64,000 bases of DNA from Rotaria macrura (GCA_900239685.1 OENT01000021.1:62001-126000); one strand, 5' to 3'. Shown: positions 50,501 through 62,983, numbered from the stretch's first letter. A program made the numbers and translations. Notes: generated by a model from the letters alone, not told the origin.

Positions 50501-52542
50501 TGCAGCAAGAAGACCAACAAGAATAACCAATGCCTGCAACACATCTGTCCAAATAACTGCTTTCATACCACCCTAATAAATATCGAAGAATGTTCTTTTT
50601 TTCAAAGATTCTTGTCAATAGAATCAATATAATTGTAGAGAAAAAGGATGTACTTTCTCGAAACGGTTCATACATTTTCAGTTAGAATTCAAATTGACTA
50701 CTTCTGTAACAGTATTTTCAGATACGAACTATGGCAAAAAGAAATGTGAAACGCATAGAGACAACATACCACAGATGAATAGAAGGTACAAATGACACCG
50801 ATCGAAACGACAGAAAGCCAAATATTTAAACCGGTAGCTGAATGAAATTTAACATCAATGTTTCTTTCAAATCGTATAAATAGTGCCTTACTTTGACTGA
50901 GTGCTAATGCTGGAGCATATAAAACTATTGCCATGTAGATTAACTATGTACATGATAGATAGAAAATCAATTTAAATATGAAATATTTTTTACCATAAAA
51001 GACGAAAAAGTAAACGATGCACACATGCGAACTGAACGATCAAAACGTTTTTCCAAATACTACATAATCAATAATAGTATTTGTTGAATGAAATAGCAAT
51101 ATTTAAACAAACTTCATATGCACTGGTAAAATTCATTTCACGAAACTTTGGCATAAATACTAATGCCGTTATTGTTGAAGCAATCGTCCATGAAATAGCT
51201 GAAAGGTAGAATGATTCTTTTTATTCAACAATGCAACAGGTAAAATGAAATATTCTTAAACTTAAAAGCATCATATAGATAATTAATTAGATACTGTTCT
51301 ACAATCATGAATACATCATGGTTACTGAAAAGTACTACAAAAAATTATCTGTTGCCTATTTGTACAATACTTATGAATTGCAACATATCCAAAGCACGTA
51401 TCCGGCTGAGATTCTTGATTTTCTGAAGTGATGGTTTATTCCTCAGTAGAATACTAGGAGACTAAGAATATTTCAAAATTGTTCACGCTTATAGGTTCAT
51501 ATTTTTATTCTTGATCGAAAATTCTCTTGAATGTCAACGGACGATATGTCGATCTGAAACAATAGCTGAAGACCTATCAAATGATTATCCTAGTAATACA
51601 TAGGCTTATGTTTTTATCTGAAGAAATATTTCGTTCTCGAGACGTATTGATTCTCATAACCTATCTCATTCAAAAGAATATCGTGTGACAAAGCAATATT
51701 GAGAGATCGAGGTATCCTTTGACGTCAAGTTATATCACTAAATGTCAAATATCACTCGACTTCTTTATTGATTGATTCAATTTTAGATCTCAATATCGTC
51801 GTTTGTTGTCTTCAGAGATAATACTCTCTACGCTTAAAATTGAATAAAACTATTGTAACTTTGGATAAATCGTTTTCGGATGTGAATGATTTTCAAACTT
51901 CTTTGCAATGTTCAGTGTGTTTCATTTAAGAAAAAAGTTGTTAGCCTAACTTTTACTGGTTTAAAATTTGACGAACGATATAGCTATTTTTCGTTCATCA
52001 AAGGACTATTTTTCTAGTCGATCTATTCTATGACACATTTCTTTAACATGATGTAACATCAGCATTCACGAACAAAAATACGGCTGTTTAATTCTTAGAT
52101 GGTAGTGAGATTTTGTTAGTGTTTGTGCTCTTATGTTTTATGGTAGCACATTTTATTTTATGTTTACCTTGATAAACATACATTGTGCCAAACAAATAAA
52201 TTTCACTCGGTGTTCCTAGTAAAGTTATAGCTGAGAGAAATGAAACCATAATACTTAGTGCTGTTGGAAGTACCTGCATAGAAAGCATACAATCGAGAAA
52301 AAGTTATAGATTTTCATTAAATACTTACTGCCATACCACCATCAGCTGCAATAGAAAAAATCTTCTTTTATTCTTCTTTTTTAGCAAAAAAAAATAAATG
52401 TAAAATGATTACCTAGTAGAAATTCTTTAGCTGAACTTTTCTTTGATTTGTAGAACCCAAATACAGCACCAATAACAGCAGATGCCAGAAGAAGTATGAC
52501 CAGAAGAACATAGTCAACAGCGCCCAATGTACGAACTGCCAT
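47558..52542 (-). CDS. SLC5-type sodium-coupled monocarboxylate/vitamin carrier
   Basis: Twelve exons give 673 residues: 52413-52542, 52329-52345 (17 bases), 52168-52273, 51113-51198, 50994-51059, 50892-50943, 50770-50837, 50491-50572, 50354-50426, 48249-49017, 47933-48208 and 47558-47854. The order of motifs is that of the sodium:solute symporter family: GAVDYVLLVILLASAVIG (TM1), SFLSAITLLGTPSEIYLFGT, TSAYEYLEKRFDRSVR, YAPALALSQTTGLNIWLSVV, GGMKAVIWTDVLQ, and GGRIQF. The DPRTRHTIWSLLIGG, YGFNQTQVQRYMCVRSTRGA, QIFPYFVMEVL, and LPGVFLACIFSGSLSTISSG blocks follow. These match SLC5A8/A12/A6 best, which import monocarboxylates or biotin and pantothenate with sodium at the plasma membrane. The cytoplasmic tail has three Ser/Pro/Thr-rich repeats. 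The exon 10-11 junction (GTGGGG donor, 40-base intron) is chosen by frame and is less certain. Confidence 0.9.
49018..50353 (-). other. Large intron of the SLC5-like gene
   Basis: A 1.34 kb intron before the large exon 10. The split serine codon (AG|T) rebuilds QFDSISPDPRTRHT, the expected family sequence. The other long intron, 51199-52167, follows exon 3. Nothing else was recognised in either. Confidence 0.6.
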
Positions 52543-55248
52543 TTAGCTTGTGGAAAACGAATGTATAGAGAAGCAATATGTTTGTGTCTTTGCTTTTCTT
52601 TTGTATACAATCAAAACAAAAACCAATAAGTAATGACAATCTCATATTCAATAGAAGATTATAGAATCACAAGGTAAAAACATACTAAATCTTTCCTCTT
52701 AATCTTGTTTTTTACTTCTATTTGAAAGAACTAACTAGCTACAACAAAACACGACTCAATGAAACGCTACGACAATAATACTATCGATAAAACGAATAAA
52801 TTAAATTTACTTTTATGATTACATCTCGAAAATGTCATATATACATAAAAGATAAAGTCTTTTTGTTTTTTACTTTTTTCATGACTGCTTTCACAGTAAA
52901 ATCTATTTTGCTGTTTGTCACATTACAATTTTCAGAGAAATCAACATAGATTGTGAAAATGACGAATGTATTATTATAGATGATGAAGTCAAGTTTTTGA
53001 GCATCTTATCGTAGTTATTTCGCACTCAAACTATAAGATATTTACAAAAAATCCTGTGAATCATACCTGCGTACAAAGTTTTTAAAATCCTGAATTATTT
53101 ATAGTATGAGATGATTTAGAAGATTGATTAAATATTATGACAGATTATTTCTCTGACGTAAGTAACTCTTGGTTATCGGCTTAATATTTTTGGTAAAGAT
53201 ATTCGACGATTTCGAGACCGACGAAAAACAAGATGGCATAGCATTTTTATTTCAATTAATGAGTTCAATTCAATTTGTCATCGTGAGCGCAATACTGAAT
53301 TGAATTCCAGTCAAACGCCTATAATTTGTTAAAGGGCTATGTGAATTCTTAAATAATCTCTGATTTCATCGTTGTTTTTGTTAACAAAAAAACATAAAGT
53401 CAGTCTGTTACAAGTACATTTGCAGAGGCGTAACCGTACGAGTCATTCTCGATTCACAATATTTACTAAGAAGTTTGACGTCAACAAGTATTAATGGTCT
53501 CAATCATTGAAATCGACTTGTTTATGATAATGTATTTGTCGACGATAACCACTGCGTATCACTAAAGTAAAAGTTTGTGGTACAAAACAAAACGATGCAG
53601 GTGAACTTTTAATAGAAAAACCTTGAGCAGTTCAATACAGTGAATACGATTAAAATTTGTTTGTATCTATGGAATCGGCATATACTCGATAATGAGCAAT
53701 AAAAGAGCACACATTTTCTTAATACTAGAATAAATGCTGTGTGTTTTTATTTCCTATACTTTTCTGATCATCCTTCAACGAACTGTTTTAGGAAAGGCGT
53801 CAAGTCATCGTCTTATTTACTATTGAACACTTGTTTAATAAAACACTCTATGAGCCACTATTCATGCAGATATCCATAATCTGAAAAGATACCTTATCAA
53901 ATGTTTCAGGAAAAACCAGCCTCTTATGATTTATTTATAATTTTATGATATGAAAAGTACAGGATGTCCCAAAAGTCCGTTAGCAAAGTTGACGCAAATA
54001 TCTCTTATAACACTCAAGTGATTTAATCGCTTTCTTCAAATAAAATGACACTAGATATGCTTTTAAGTGTCATTTCATATGATTTGGTGAAAAAAAATGA
54101 TCAAAGAACTTAGCATCAACTGAAATATATTAAACCATCTTTTTCAAAATAGAAAAAAAAACCATATCGCAGAAACTATATTTGCAAAGTAATTTATTAC
54201 TGTTATCGATTGTTATTTGAATTCAAATAAATCTTTATAGATCTCTTATACATAAAAGTTCTCACTTAATATGTATCAATAAATCATTAAATGAAAAGAG
54301 ATATCTTCCAACAACAAAAACAAGAACATTTCTGATAATTGATACTTTCTAACTCTGTTATCATATCTGTATCAAGGATGCCAGATGAAAAAGTTAAAAC
54401 TCGTCAAACGAAACCGGGAAGTTTTTTTTTGTGCATCAGTGCTTTATTTGATTTTCTATCGCACCAATATCCTCTTTTACTTCATTTAAAACCATTATCA
54501 CGATGTGTCTCGGGAAAGCGTTACAATGAGTGTCATTCCACTAGGAAGAATATTTTTTGGCTGGAACATGCATTGTGCAATCCGCACGAAGCAATTTTTC
54601 AAACCTCTTTCCATTGACTGTTTAGTATTTCTCATTTCGAAGCAGTGAACGTTTTCAGTCAAAATGGCAATCAAGAAAAACAAGTTGTTTATTTAGTTGT
54701 ATTCAGAATAATTAAAACTAGAGTAATATTATACGAGAAAGTCGATAAAAATACATAAAAGATCGGCAATAACTCTAGCAAACTGTACAAAAGAAATTGT
54801 GAGTTGAACGCTAAATCTATTATTAGACTTAGAATTATAGATGCTTCGCTTTCATCAGATCTCCATGGAACAAATTGTGCATCCAATACTATCTATCAAG
54901 CTCATATTCGACATCGAAAGCATCTTATTGTTACGGGCATAAGTCACACACGGACATTTGATTTTACTACTTACTATGATTTACAATAAAACATGCTGGT
55001 GAAATAAATCGAATTCTTTAATATTTAGAGATATTTCGACTGTTCTACAATTAGAACTAATTTTATATTTAACTTATAGTACTATTTCTAAATTTTCACT
55101 TCAAAATAATATCTTTGACTTTTTGAATAAATACTGAAGTTTATTCATACATAAAAACGCATTAACTAGCATAAATAATATTTCTGAGTAGTTTATCTAG
55201 ATTGCTCAAGCTTAGCATGTACTGGAAAACTGATTTGATAATCTTGTA
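52543..55248. other. Gene-poor intergenic region
   Basis: Upstream of the SLC5-like gene. No supported exon. It contains a possible transposon end near 53963 and a small hairpin at 54045-54073 (ATGACACT and complement). Confidence 0.45.
53963..54073. mobile_element. Possible single end of a mariner-like element
   Basis: ACAGGATGTCCCAAAAGTCC resembles the terminal repeats of mariner-like elements, many of which begin with a GTCCCAAAAGT-type motif. No matching inverted copy was seen in the window and no transposase follows, so this would be a solo end. A perfect eight-base hairpin (54045-54073) lies about 80 bases further in. Confidence 0.3.
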
Positions 55249-55256
55249 TAGAAAGC

Positions 55257-55707
55257 ATAGATGTCCATCGCTGGTGACAATCTGCCGCTGCCGCGCCGCC
55301 GAGGTTTTTGAAAAATTGCTGCCGCGACGCTACCACCCCGCGGAGGTTCCGAAAAGGTTGTTGCCGCGCCGCTACCGCGACGCCACGTATAAAAACAGAG
55401 CCACTGCCGCTGCATTAAAAATTATACAGAATCTACTTTTTCACAAAAAATAGGCACTATATATGATATAGAGTTAACATTTCCTGTTTGATGAAATACT
55501 AATGTAAAAAGAGATGAGAAATAGCAAAAATCCTTTCGAAAAACAGTAGATTCATTCTTTTTATAGGGTCTATAGATTTTAGCGCGACTGAAAATTTGCC
55601 GTGACGGCTGAAAAATAATCTGACACTGCCTCCCAGCTACCGCGATGAGATTTTGAAAAAAGTACCATAGCGGCGGCGGCGGCGGCAGCGCCGCGATGGA
55701 CATGTAT
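55257..55707. mobile_element. GC-rich inverted-repeat element
   Basis: Short inverted termini ATAGATGTCCATCGC (55257-55271) and GCGATGGACATGTAT (55693-55707) enclose sharply GC-rich flanks made of CCG/CGG runs, an abrupt contrast with the AT-rich surroundings. Inside the left part, a unit of about 50 bases is tandemly repeated (GAAAAATTGCTGCCGCGACG, then GAAAAGGTTGTTGCCGCGCC). The central part is AT-rich. No coding sequence is credible; the short open frames arise from the trinucleotide runs. Confidence 0.6.
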
Positions 55708-57000
55708 CATAGAAAGGTCCATGCAAACCATCAATGAATTATTTCTGAGAGTGTCGAAAAAAACTTAGCTTATGAAGATGCTGAATAAAAGTTGTATAAC
55801 CCACATCCACGTACACCTTCGCCTCATGAAATAATCGAATCTTACACTAATAACGAAAGAAGAATGAAATAAATAAAGAATTTCTGGATCTCTTTTTCTA
55901 TTGAAAATTATTTTTCATAAAGGTTTTAAGGAGCGTTTGGAATAACAAAATAACACGTCATAGGAACCTATAAATGGCTATTATAGAGATATATCTTAGA
56001 ATATCAAGATAAAATCAGGAAAGTAGTATCGCTGCGACTCCTATTGTTATTCTAAAATAATACACATGAGTATTGAGTGATAAGATCGATTTTTTAAAAA
56101 TTAATAAATACTTTTCTTACAAAACATTCTTTACATACATAGCTAACCCGAAAACACCTTTTCTGGGGGTAGCATTTGATAATACCGATAAACCTCTCGT
56201 AATTATTCGTGTCTCTAATGTGTGTTGACTAACTGCGCAACTAGAGATTTATAAAACATTGTGGAAAACGAAAGATAAATAATTTTCGAGTATACAGATT
56301 TGCACGGGCCTCATGTTGATATCTTCCATCAAGCACCAAGGTATCCAGCGATACTCACAGGAACAATATAATTTCTTTGCGTGTTTCTGCTCGAAATACA
56401 AAATCCTCAATCATCATTAATGGTAACACTAATAAGATCGTACACCACAGAACTTATGTATATATTAGTGAAGTACAAAATTAAAGTACACTTAACGAGA
56501 AACGAGATTTTTTAAAAAACATTTCGAAGTGTATTTTGTTCCTTAAAATTTAACAATTTGAACGCTGACAGAACTACAATTATGCCTAATGAAAAGGAGC
56601 ATATGATATTAAATTTTCTATATATTGTACAAGCATTCAAGAAATACACTGATTGAAGAAGCAACATACATTACTAAAGAAAGCAAATGATTTTTACAGA
56701 CAGTGCATATTTAAGAAGTGCTGATTAATGAAAGTTAACAGATGAATAGAAGAATATAATGTAAGACACGTCATTGATGAAGGTAGAAGATGTAAGATAT
56801 AGTAGGCTTATAGTATGCATGTAGTGTTATATCCTGTTATTTTCTAATTGTTTTATTGTGGCTTCGGGAAATATTTCAACATAAAAAAACCATTCTAGTA
56901 TGGACGTACAAGTTTTGTATATTCCTAGTTGCTTCCTATGAACGTTGAAACATATGAGTAAGTCAAGTTTTGTGTACCTTGGTTTTTCAGATAATCTTTG
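55708..57000. other. Non-coding, nothing recognised
   Basis: AT-rich sequence between two repeat elements. I see no exon, hairpin of note or RNA gene. Confidence 0.4.
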
Positions 57001-57004
57001 TGGA

Positions 57005-57318
57005 AATCTAGCATTCGTTTGAAAGCCCGCATATTTTACAGTATTTTTTGGATGTCCAAGGAGCTATTAGGAATGCTGTCCATATTTGTTGATAGGTAAC
57101 CGTTATTGATGACTTTTTAAGGTGCTTTTCAAAAATGTTCGAATATTTATACAGGTAATCTCTAAGTGAGTATTCATGAGATATTGCTAAGGTAGTTATA
57201 TCATTCAATCCCTGAATATTGTGTATGATTTTCAGTCCTGTATTGTATACGTGTTCGATGGTTGACTGTTGTTTTTCACTGTATAAAAGCTATGCTGAGA
57301 ACAGTTGTTGATGCCACA
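57005..57318 (-). pseudogene. Probable non-LTR retrotransposon RT fragment
   Basis: On the minus strand an open frame reads HVYNTGLKIIHNIQGLNDIT, then TLAISHEYSLRDYLYKYSNI, then FEKHLKKS. This resembles the region after the catalytic core of LINE reverse transcriptases, where a helix with R/K-I-I-x(n)-N-x(2)-T is followed by a basic segment. The frame upstream is broken: a TAG stands where SAW would be expected, and the coding signal continues in another frame (SFHSWASNLVASTTVL). No upstream catalytic domain is present. The assignment rests on general resemblance only. Confidence 0.4.
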
Positions 57319-57671
57319 AGGTTCGATGCCCATGAATGAAAACTATCGACCATTATAGATTGGAATAGTGATCGACAGAATATCGAAGATTGGCGACAGC
57401 TTCTCACCTCTTGTTCGATAGAACCTTGTGAGGAAGTTTCAACGGCTTCGCGTATATGTGAGATTTGATAGTTTGATAATGAATCGGCCCAATCTAAATT
57501 TCATTATAATGTGACACGATGGTAATTTTGTCTGATGATGATGTTGTATCTTTTTTATTAGAAGAATTCAAATCGATGGTTAAAAACTCATGGTGACATT
57601 CACAAAACAGGAGACACGGATATCGGTTTTCATGTAATGTATAAAGAAGAAATAAAATAGTCGAACATCTT

Positions 57672-58337
57672 GTAAGCAAGATCTTAGTTAAGATCTTGGG
57701 TACAGACATGTAAGATCTTAGGTACAGATCCATAAGATCTTGAATACACACGTAGATAAAACGTAACATTAGTTGTGATTTGCTAAACAATATACAACGC
57801 AATCTGAAAGAGAGGTTCGAACTTATATTGTACAGTGTATTTCTTTTAATTTTTTTTCTGTGAACGCATATTGTATCGTCTTTTCAGGCTATTTCCATTT
57901 AATCATTCCTATTCTGAATAACTCAAGAAATTCAGATCTTTGGATCTGACCTGCTTTAAGGTGATCCGATCTCCATCAGACCGTTTCACGATAGCTCTCT
58001 TCCGATCATCGATCGATCGAGATCAGCATGTTCTCGAATATTCAATAATTGAGAAATAGTTTGGAAAAAAATATATTAAAAATGAATGTTTCATACGTTC
58101 CATCATGTTGTTTATTTACAACTGTGTTATGTATAACACAACGTTGAATGACTACTAACCAGTATGTAAGTACACGAATGATGTTGCTTTTTGTTTTAAG
58201 CAAGAGCTTGTGACAAGATAATAGTAAATGCATCTTTTGCATGATCTTGCTAAGATCTTAGGTACAGATTTATCTGATACAACCAAGCTATGTGCACACA
58301 AATTATGTTTTCTAGATCTTGATAAGATCTTGCTTAC
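57672..58337. mobile_element. Inverted-repeat element rich in AAGATCTT
   Basis: The left end GTAAGCAAGATCTTA (57672-57686) matches the right end inverted (58323-58337) perfectly over 15 bases, with weaker similarity beyond. Inside are at least four copies of an 8-base palindrome in the context AAGATCTT[AG]GGTACAGA (57690-57706, 57712-57729, a variant at 57734-57750, and 58252-58269). No protein is recognised. It looks like a non-autonomous DNA element with sub-terminal repeats that could be transposase binding sites. Confidence 0.6.
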
Positions 58338-59560
58338 CGCAATACCAAGATTTTAAGACTCTTTTTACGAGATGTTCAGTTATATATAGAACAAGAGGCA
58401 GAAATAATAAAGTGAAAGGATAGAAACTGATTGGTATGATATTAACTAAAAGATATTAAATGACAAACAATAAAAAGAGTAGTTCTGTAAGAGTGTTTAT
58501 TTACTTTTTATTTTTGTAACATCTTGAAAGACAATGTTTCTCTGATAAATCATTCGTTTATGACACACTTTACGAGAGGATAAACGCAGTAAAACAAACA
58601 TTAATCAATCGATGGGTTCATTTTCTGCGATTTCATTCAATTGTGCATGTGGAATGACTCGTACAGTATTCGTATTATAGATTTCATAGATGGAGCCGGT
58701 CAAGTTTGCTGATGACCGGATCGGATTGAATGATCTACCGGTAAAATACGACGCGAATCATTACATTTCTTAATCTTCTTTTTTTAGTGCCAAAGTGAAG
58801 GTATTACAGGAAAATAGTGACTTTTTAAAAGCTTGAGAGAAGGCAATTGGGACAGACAAATACGCATTTTTTATTAGTCTTTCAAAATTCCATACTGAGA
58901 TTTTTTACTAATCAAGTTTATTGTAGGAGAGGAGAACGAAAAAATCTAGCAAAAAATTGGACAAAGCAGATTCCAGATATGTTCCTTCAACGCTTTTCTT
59001 TTGACAGAATAATACTAAATCTATCGATTTTAAGAGTTAGTTACTTTCCATGATGGATGTCAGAAAAGAAACCGTTATGAATCGGTAGGCTGGATTCAAA
59101 TCAGTAGATGGGTTTCAGACCGATAATAAACCGTTATACTGGCAGACCGGTACCAGTCCCGGTCTGTTCCCGGGACTGATTCTATCTATGCTGAAGATAC
59201 AAGAAATGCCTCACTAATCAAGATGCTTCCATTCTTGTACTGTTGTCTGATTCTTTTCTTTATGAAGTTGTTGCATGATTTTCAGTTTCTAGGACTTCTT
59301 GTATGATTCTTGTTGTCTTGAGTTTTTGCATGATTCTTGAAATACAAATGAGTTCCCTTAGTTCATTAGTCTCGCATTTCATAACTGTTTTATTGTTCGA
59401 ATGAATTTCATACAAAATGCACAAAAGATAAGACAAACACAAAAAAAACACATAGCTCATATTACAAAAATTTAAAAAGTGTAAACTTTAGCAACATGAA
59501 GAAAAAAACAACGAGAACAACGAATCATCAAACAAATTGACATGTTTATTAAACGCATGA
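58338..59560. other. Repeat-rich non-coding region
   Basis: Contains scattered diverged copies of GACCGG/CCGGT-type motifs (about 58695-58745 and 59090-59185), including a GTCCCGG...CCGGGAC hairpin near 59156-59178. It also holds a degenerate repeat of TTGCATGATT/TTGTATGATT (about 59270-59340). No gene recognised. Confidence 0.4.
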
Positions 59561-59570
59561 CTCCTAAAGT

Positions 59571-60185
59571 TCGTTGTCATCATCATCATCTACAGCATCT
59601 CGTGGAACTGATGATATTTCCATTGTGTTCGAAGTTCTTTTTTTTATGCAGTGATTGACAATTTAGTTGATTAACTTCTTTTGTTAATATCATTTTTGAT
59701 TTGTTGTACAGAATTCTTTACTGATTGACTATTGACAAACACAGCTGCAGGATGTAACCCATGGAAACGGGCAATGAAATCTATTAATACGAATTTCAAA
59801 CGCTAAAATCCCAATTGAATCTTTTTATTAATCTTACCCATCAAGACATCAAATTCTCCTGAAGCCACACTGTTAAGTGAAGCAACGTCACCATATACAG
59901 CAAAAACTAAACTTCTAGCTGTTGGATTTAACTAAGAACTATTGGAAACATGATTTTAGTTGATTCCATTGATTCCTAAAAGTAGAAAAGAAGACGATTA
60001 AAGTTTTAAAAGTCATTCCATAGTTCAAGATACTGCTATCCCAACGATTTTTATGCGGCATCGACTTCCTGTAACATAATGACAAGTAATTGAACATATT
60101 CTGTTGTCGAAATGTTCCACTTTCGATTATGAGATCACCATCATCGTTTTCTATGGTGTCTGTGATACTTTGGCTTGCTAAAAGA
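59571..60185 (-). pseudogene. Coding-like pieces, decayed gene or unresolved model
   Basis: Three stretches on the minus strand look like exons. About 60180-60005 carries ITDTIENDDGDLIIESGTF and, in another frame, EYVQLLVIMLQEVDAA. About 59933-59838 carries LNPTARSLVFAVYGDVASLN and SVASGEFDVLM, ending in a GTAAG donor. About 59780-59682 carries DFIARFHGLHPAAVFVNSQS. A last piece ends EISSVPRDAVDDDDDNEL with a stop at about 59571. The second and third join in frame across a GT-AG intron, but the first and last do not join cleanly. I do not recognise the family. It is either a pseudogene or a transposon-derived gene with frameshifts. Confidence 0.3.
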
Positions 60186-62690
60186 ATAAGAAAACCAGTA
60201 AAACATCTATTGAGTTCTTATCTTTGGGTACCATATTCACTATATGAGATATATATTGAGTTGTTTTTACAATTCATGTGGAAAATTTACCAATCCATTA
60301 ATTAAACGTGTTTCTTTTGTTGTTTGGTTACGCTTGTACACGTCTTATCATCTTGAAAGTATCTCGTGCATGGATATTTAAATGAGTAAATTTCGCTTTA
60401 ATGGCTATATTTATGCTTATTTGCACAAACACATCACATACGACTTTTCTTAAATATTAAATAGAACCTTTGAGAGGAAAAAAAGAAACTTGTCTGAACG
60501 TCATGAAGTTCTAAGTTTCTTGTAACTACTGACAGATTCTTGTTTTCCTCATGAATAAAACAAAATTCTTTTCATCTTGAAATTCAGGCCAGATACTTCA
60601 CTAGACGAAAGACAAAAGATTCTTGTCAGACCTTCGAAAAATCTTGAATTTCTTCTATTTCTTTACAGTTTCTTATTTGCCTGATTAATCGGAAACGAAT
60701 CTTTTTTCTTTCATCTCATTAAAATTCGGACATGAATTTCATGGTCAAAATGAATCTTGTCTGACTACCGAGACGAACAAGAATATAGAAAGAATCATGA
60801 TGTCAAGATCATCGAATAGTGTTTATAACATTTATTTATCAAATTCAAACACCAAAGTGAAGATAGAGATGATGGAATTGCGAATTTCGACCTACTGGTT
60901 TACGTATCGCCTTTTTCCTTCACCAATTCATAGTTGCAAAAATGATTTTTCAAGGTGGATGGATTCCGATGAAGTTTCAGATGTAATATTTAGGGCTAAT
61001 GCCGAGTTCGGTATTCTTTATTTAAGATAAATTAGTTATTTCTCATCGAAATCTTGTTTTCAGCTGTTGAAAAATCGTGTAATAAATATTTTAACCAAGA
61101 ATACTCTTCAACAAATCCTGAATGACTTAGCAGTTAATAGAGAATTTGACTTTCTGAAAACTGCCTATTAACCTTTTGTTCTCAATTTACAGACAAAGTC
61201 TTAATTCTTGTACGATTTCCAACTTATTGTACAGTTAATTAGATTCCGTTTCGATGTAGCAACTTGCGTTTTCCATAGAACAATATATTTATGTTAGTGC
61301 AAATATGGACGAAATTAAATATGTCTGAGCAGACTATAAGTTCCTCAAATTCAGTTTTTATTAATTGCTCATCAGAGAAAAAATATGTTAAAACGAATCT
61401 GTTTTACTCCTTCAAAAACTCCATTCGATGTTCTACAGAGCTAGTACCATAATTATTCCGTTTGAAGAAATAGGTTCTCAAAGACATACAGTTTTATTAG
61501 CAGCTCGGAAAAAAAGTTTTTTTTTGTCCGAATGTTGCCCAATCATGAAAGCTTCCGAGGTAGACTCGATGCTTTAGCCAAACTAGATCATGCTTGTATA
61601 GGATTAATATGTAGAATATGACGAAATACATCGAATGATGTTCACATGACAGTATTAGTTCTCATTTCTTTTAAGACAATTGAAAAAAACTATGAGAATA
61701 ATGCCACTGTGTTATGTTTCGACAGATCTACATAATTTGAAAATTTGATCTGATTTTACAGCGAGATCTGTATGAATATCTATGCATCAATTGAATACAT
61801 ATATGTAGATGACGTTATGGCAATGATGGAAAGAAATAGACAAGGTGCAAATGAGTTCACCATGTGACAGATATGTTTGAAAATGAGAAGATAGTAGAGC
61901 AGATGTACTATGAAAGAAAACACATACGCATAGACGAGTATAACGAAACAACATGCATAAATTAAAATTCAAGAAACGATTCTTTTCTTAATTCTTCACA
62001 GATAGAACAAGGAAAGAGTGTATGTGAGATTAAGATGAATGAAAAGAAATACAGCTACTATCTAACTAAAAAATGAATTGAAAGTTGCGAAAAAATACAA
62101 CTGCTATGGAAAAATCTTCAAATTAAATGAGCTATTGCCGGTTTGCATTCGTCTAATTACGTCATTGTCTCAGTTGACAGTTTCTTAGCTGAGAAATTGA
62201 TAGTGTTAATCGGAAAAAACCTGTCAAAATTGAAGGTCGTCGCAAAATCTTCATCAACACTAAAAAATTATTCATTAAACTTTTTATGTTGATTAGTTGC
62301 GTAACCAGAGGTGAGCTTGGTTGGGCGCTGCCAGATCACCGACAGGTTTTGCCGGACACCGGGAAAAAGTAAAAATCTAATAATTATCGTTAAAACGTTT
62401 CTTCTTTTTCTCTCGTATAAACATAGCTGTGAAGAAGCAGTCAGTGACGGCTGTAGGATGTAATCTAGACATACTGATCAGTAAGCAATATCAGTAACTG
62501 CTGTATTTTTCGTTTCCATGTATACTTGTATATCAGACAACAAAATAAATAATTATTTACTTGATAAATAATAGCATATTTAAAACCAGTTTACTGAAAT
62601 TTGAAATGAAGAAAATGTGTTACAATAAAGAGCCGAGGCGTGGAATTATTGACTGAAAAACATTCCCAGGTGTTCAAATCATTTTTACCC
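60186..62690. other. Gene-poor region
   Basis: No supported exon. Between about 60485 and 60790 there are several related TTCTTGTC[AT]GA motifs in both orientations, which may be the remains of another small inverted-repeat element. Open frames at 60797-61030 and 61787-61972 have no support. Confidence 0.35.
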
Positions 62691-62983
62691 AGGTCAATCA
62701 AAACGGCCACCGTTACAGTATCGTAAACGGTCGTTTTTATATCGTATACCACCCTTAAACGACCGTTTTAAGCCGTATTGTGGCGTTTTAACAAGATCAG
62801 TATTACGGACGTACACGGACACCGTATATATGCCGTAAAACCCTCGTAAAGACAGCGTAATACTATCGTATTCTATAGAACATACGGCCGTATTACTGAC
62901 CTTGTTAAAAAGGGATAATACGACGCCGTAATGGGCCGTGTTTTCACCGTATACGACCGTTTACGGATCGTTCTGTTTGACCT
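62691..62983. mobile_element. Nested palindromic element (outer copy)
   Basis: The ends AGGTCAATCAAAACG (62691-62705) and CGTTCTGTTTGACCT (62969-62983) are diverged inverted repeats. The interior is full of short CGTAAACGG, ACCGTATA and GCCGTAAAA motifs in both orientations, so the whole stretch could fold back. A second, better preserved palindrome (62788-62908) sits inside it. No coding sequence. Confidence 0.6.
62788..62908. mobile_element. Inner palindrome within the 62.7-kb element
   Basis: TTAACAAGATCAGTATTACGG at its left end is complementary to the right end (62888-62908) with two mismatches. It either inserted into the outer element or is its central inverted repeat. At 121 bases it is shorter than most MITEs. 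Confidence 0.55.

Noticed and set aside
55202..55453. Open frames across the GC-rich island
   Set aside because: They come from CCG/CGG trinucleotide runs, which lack stops in several frames.
57494..57802. 102-codon minus-strand open frame
   Set aside because: Overlaps the AAGATCTT repeat element, with composition typical of AT-rich noise.
60797..61030. 77-codon plus-strand open frame
   Set aside because: No motif, no splice context, and it lies in a repeat-rich region.
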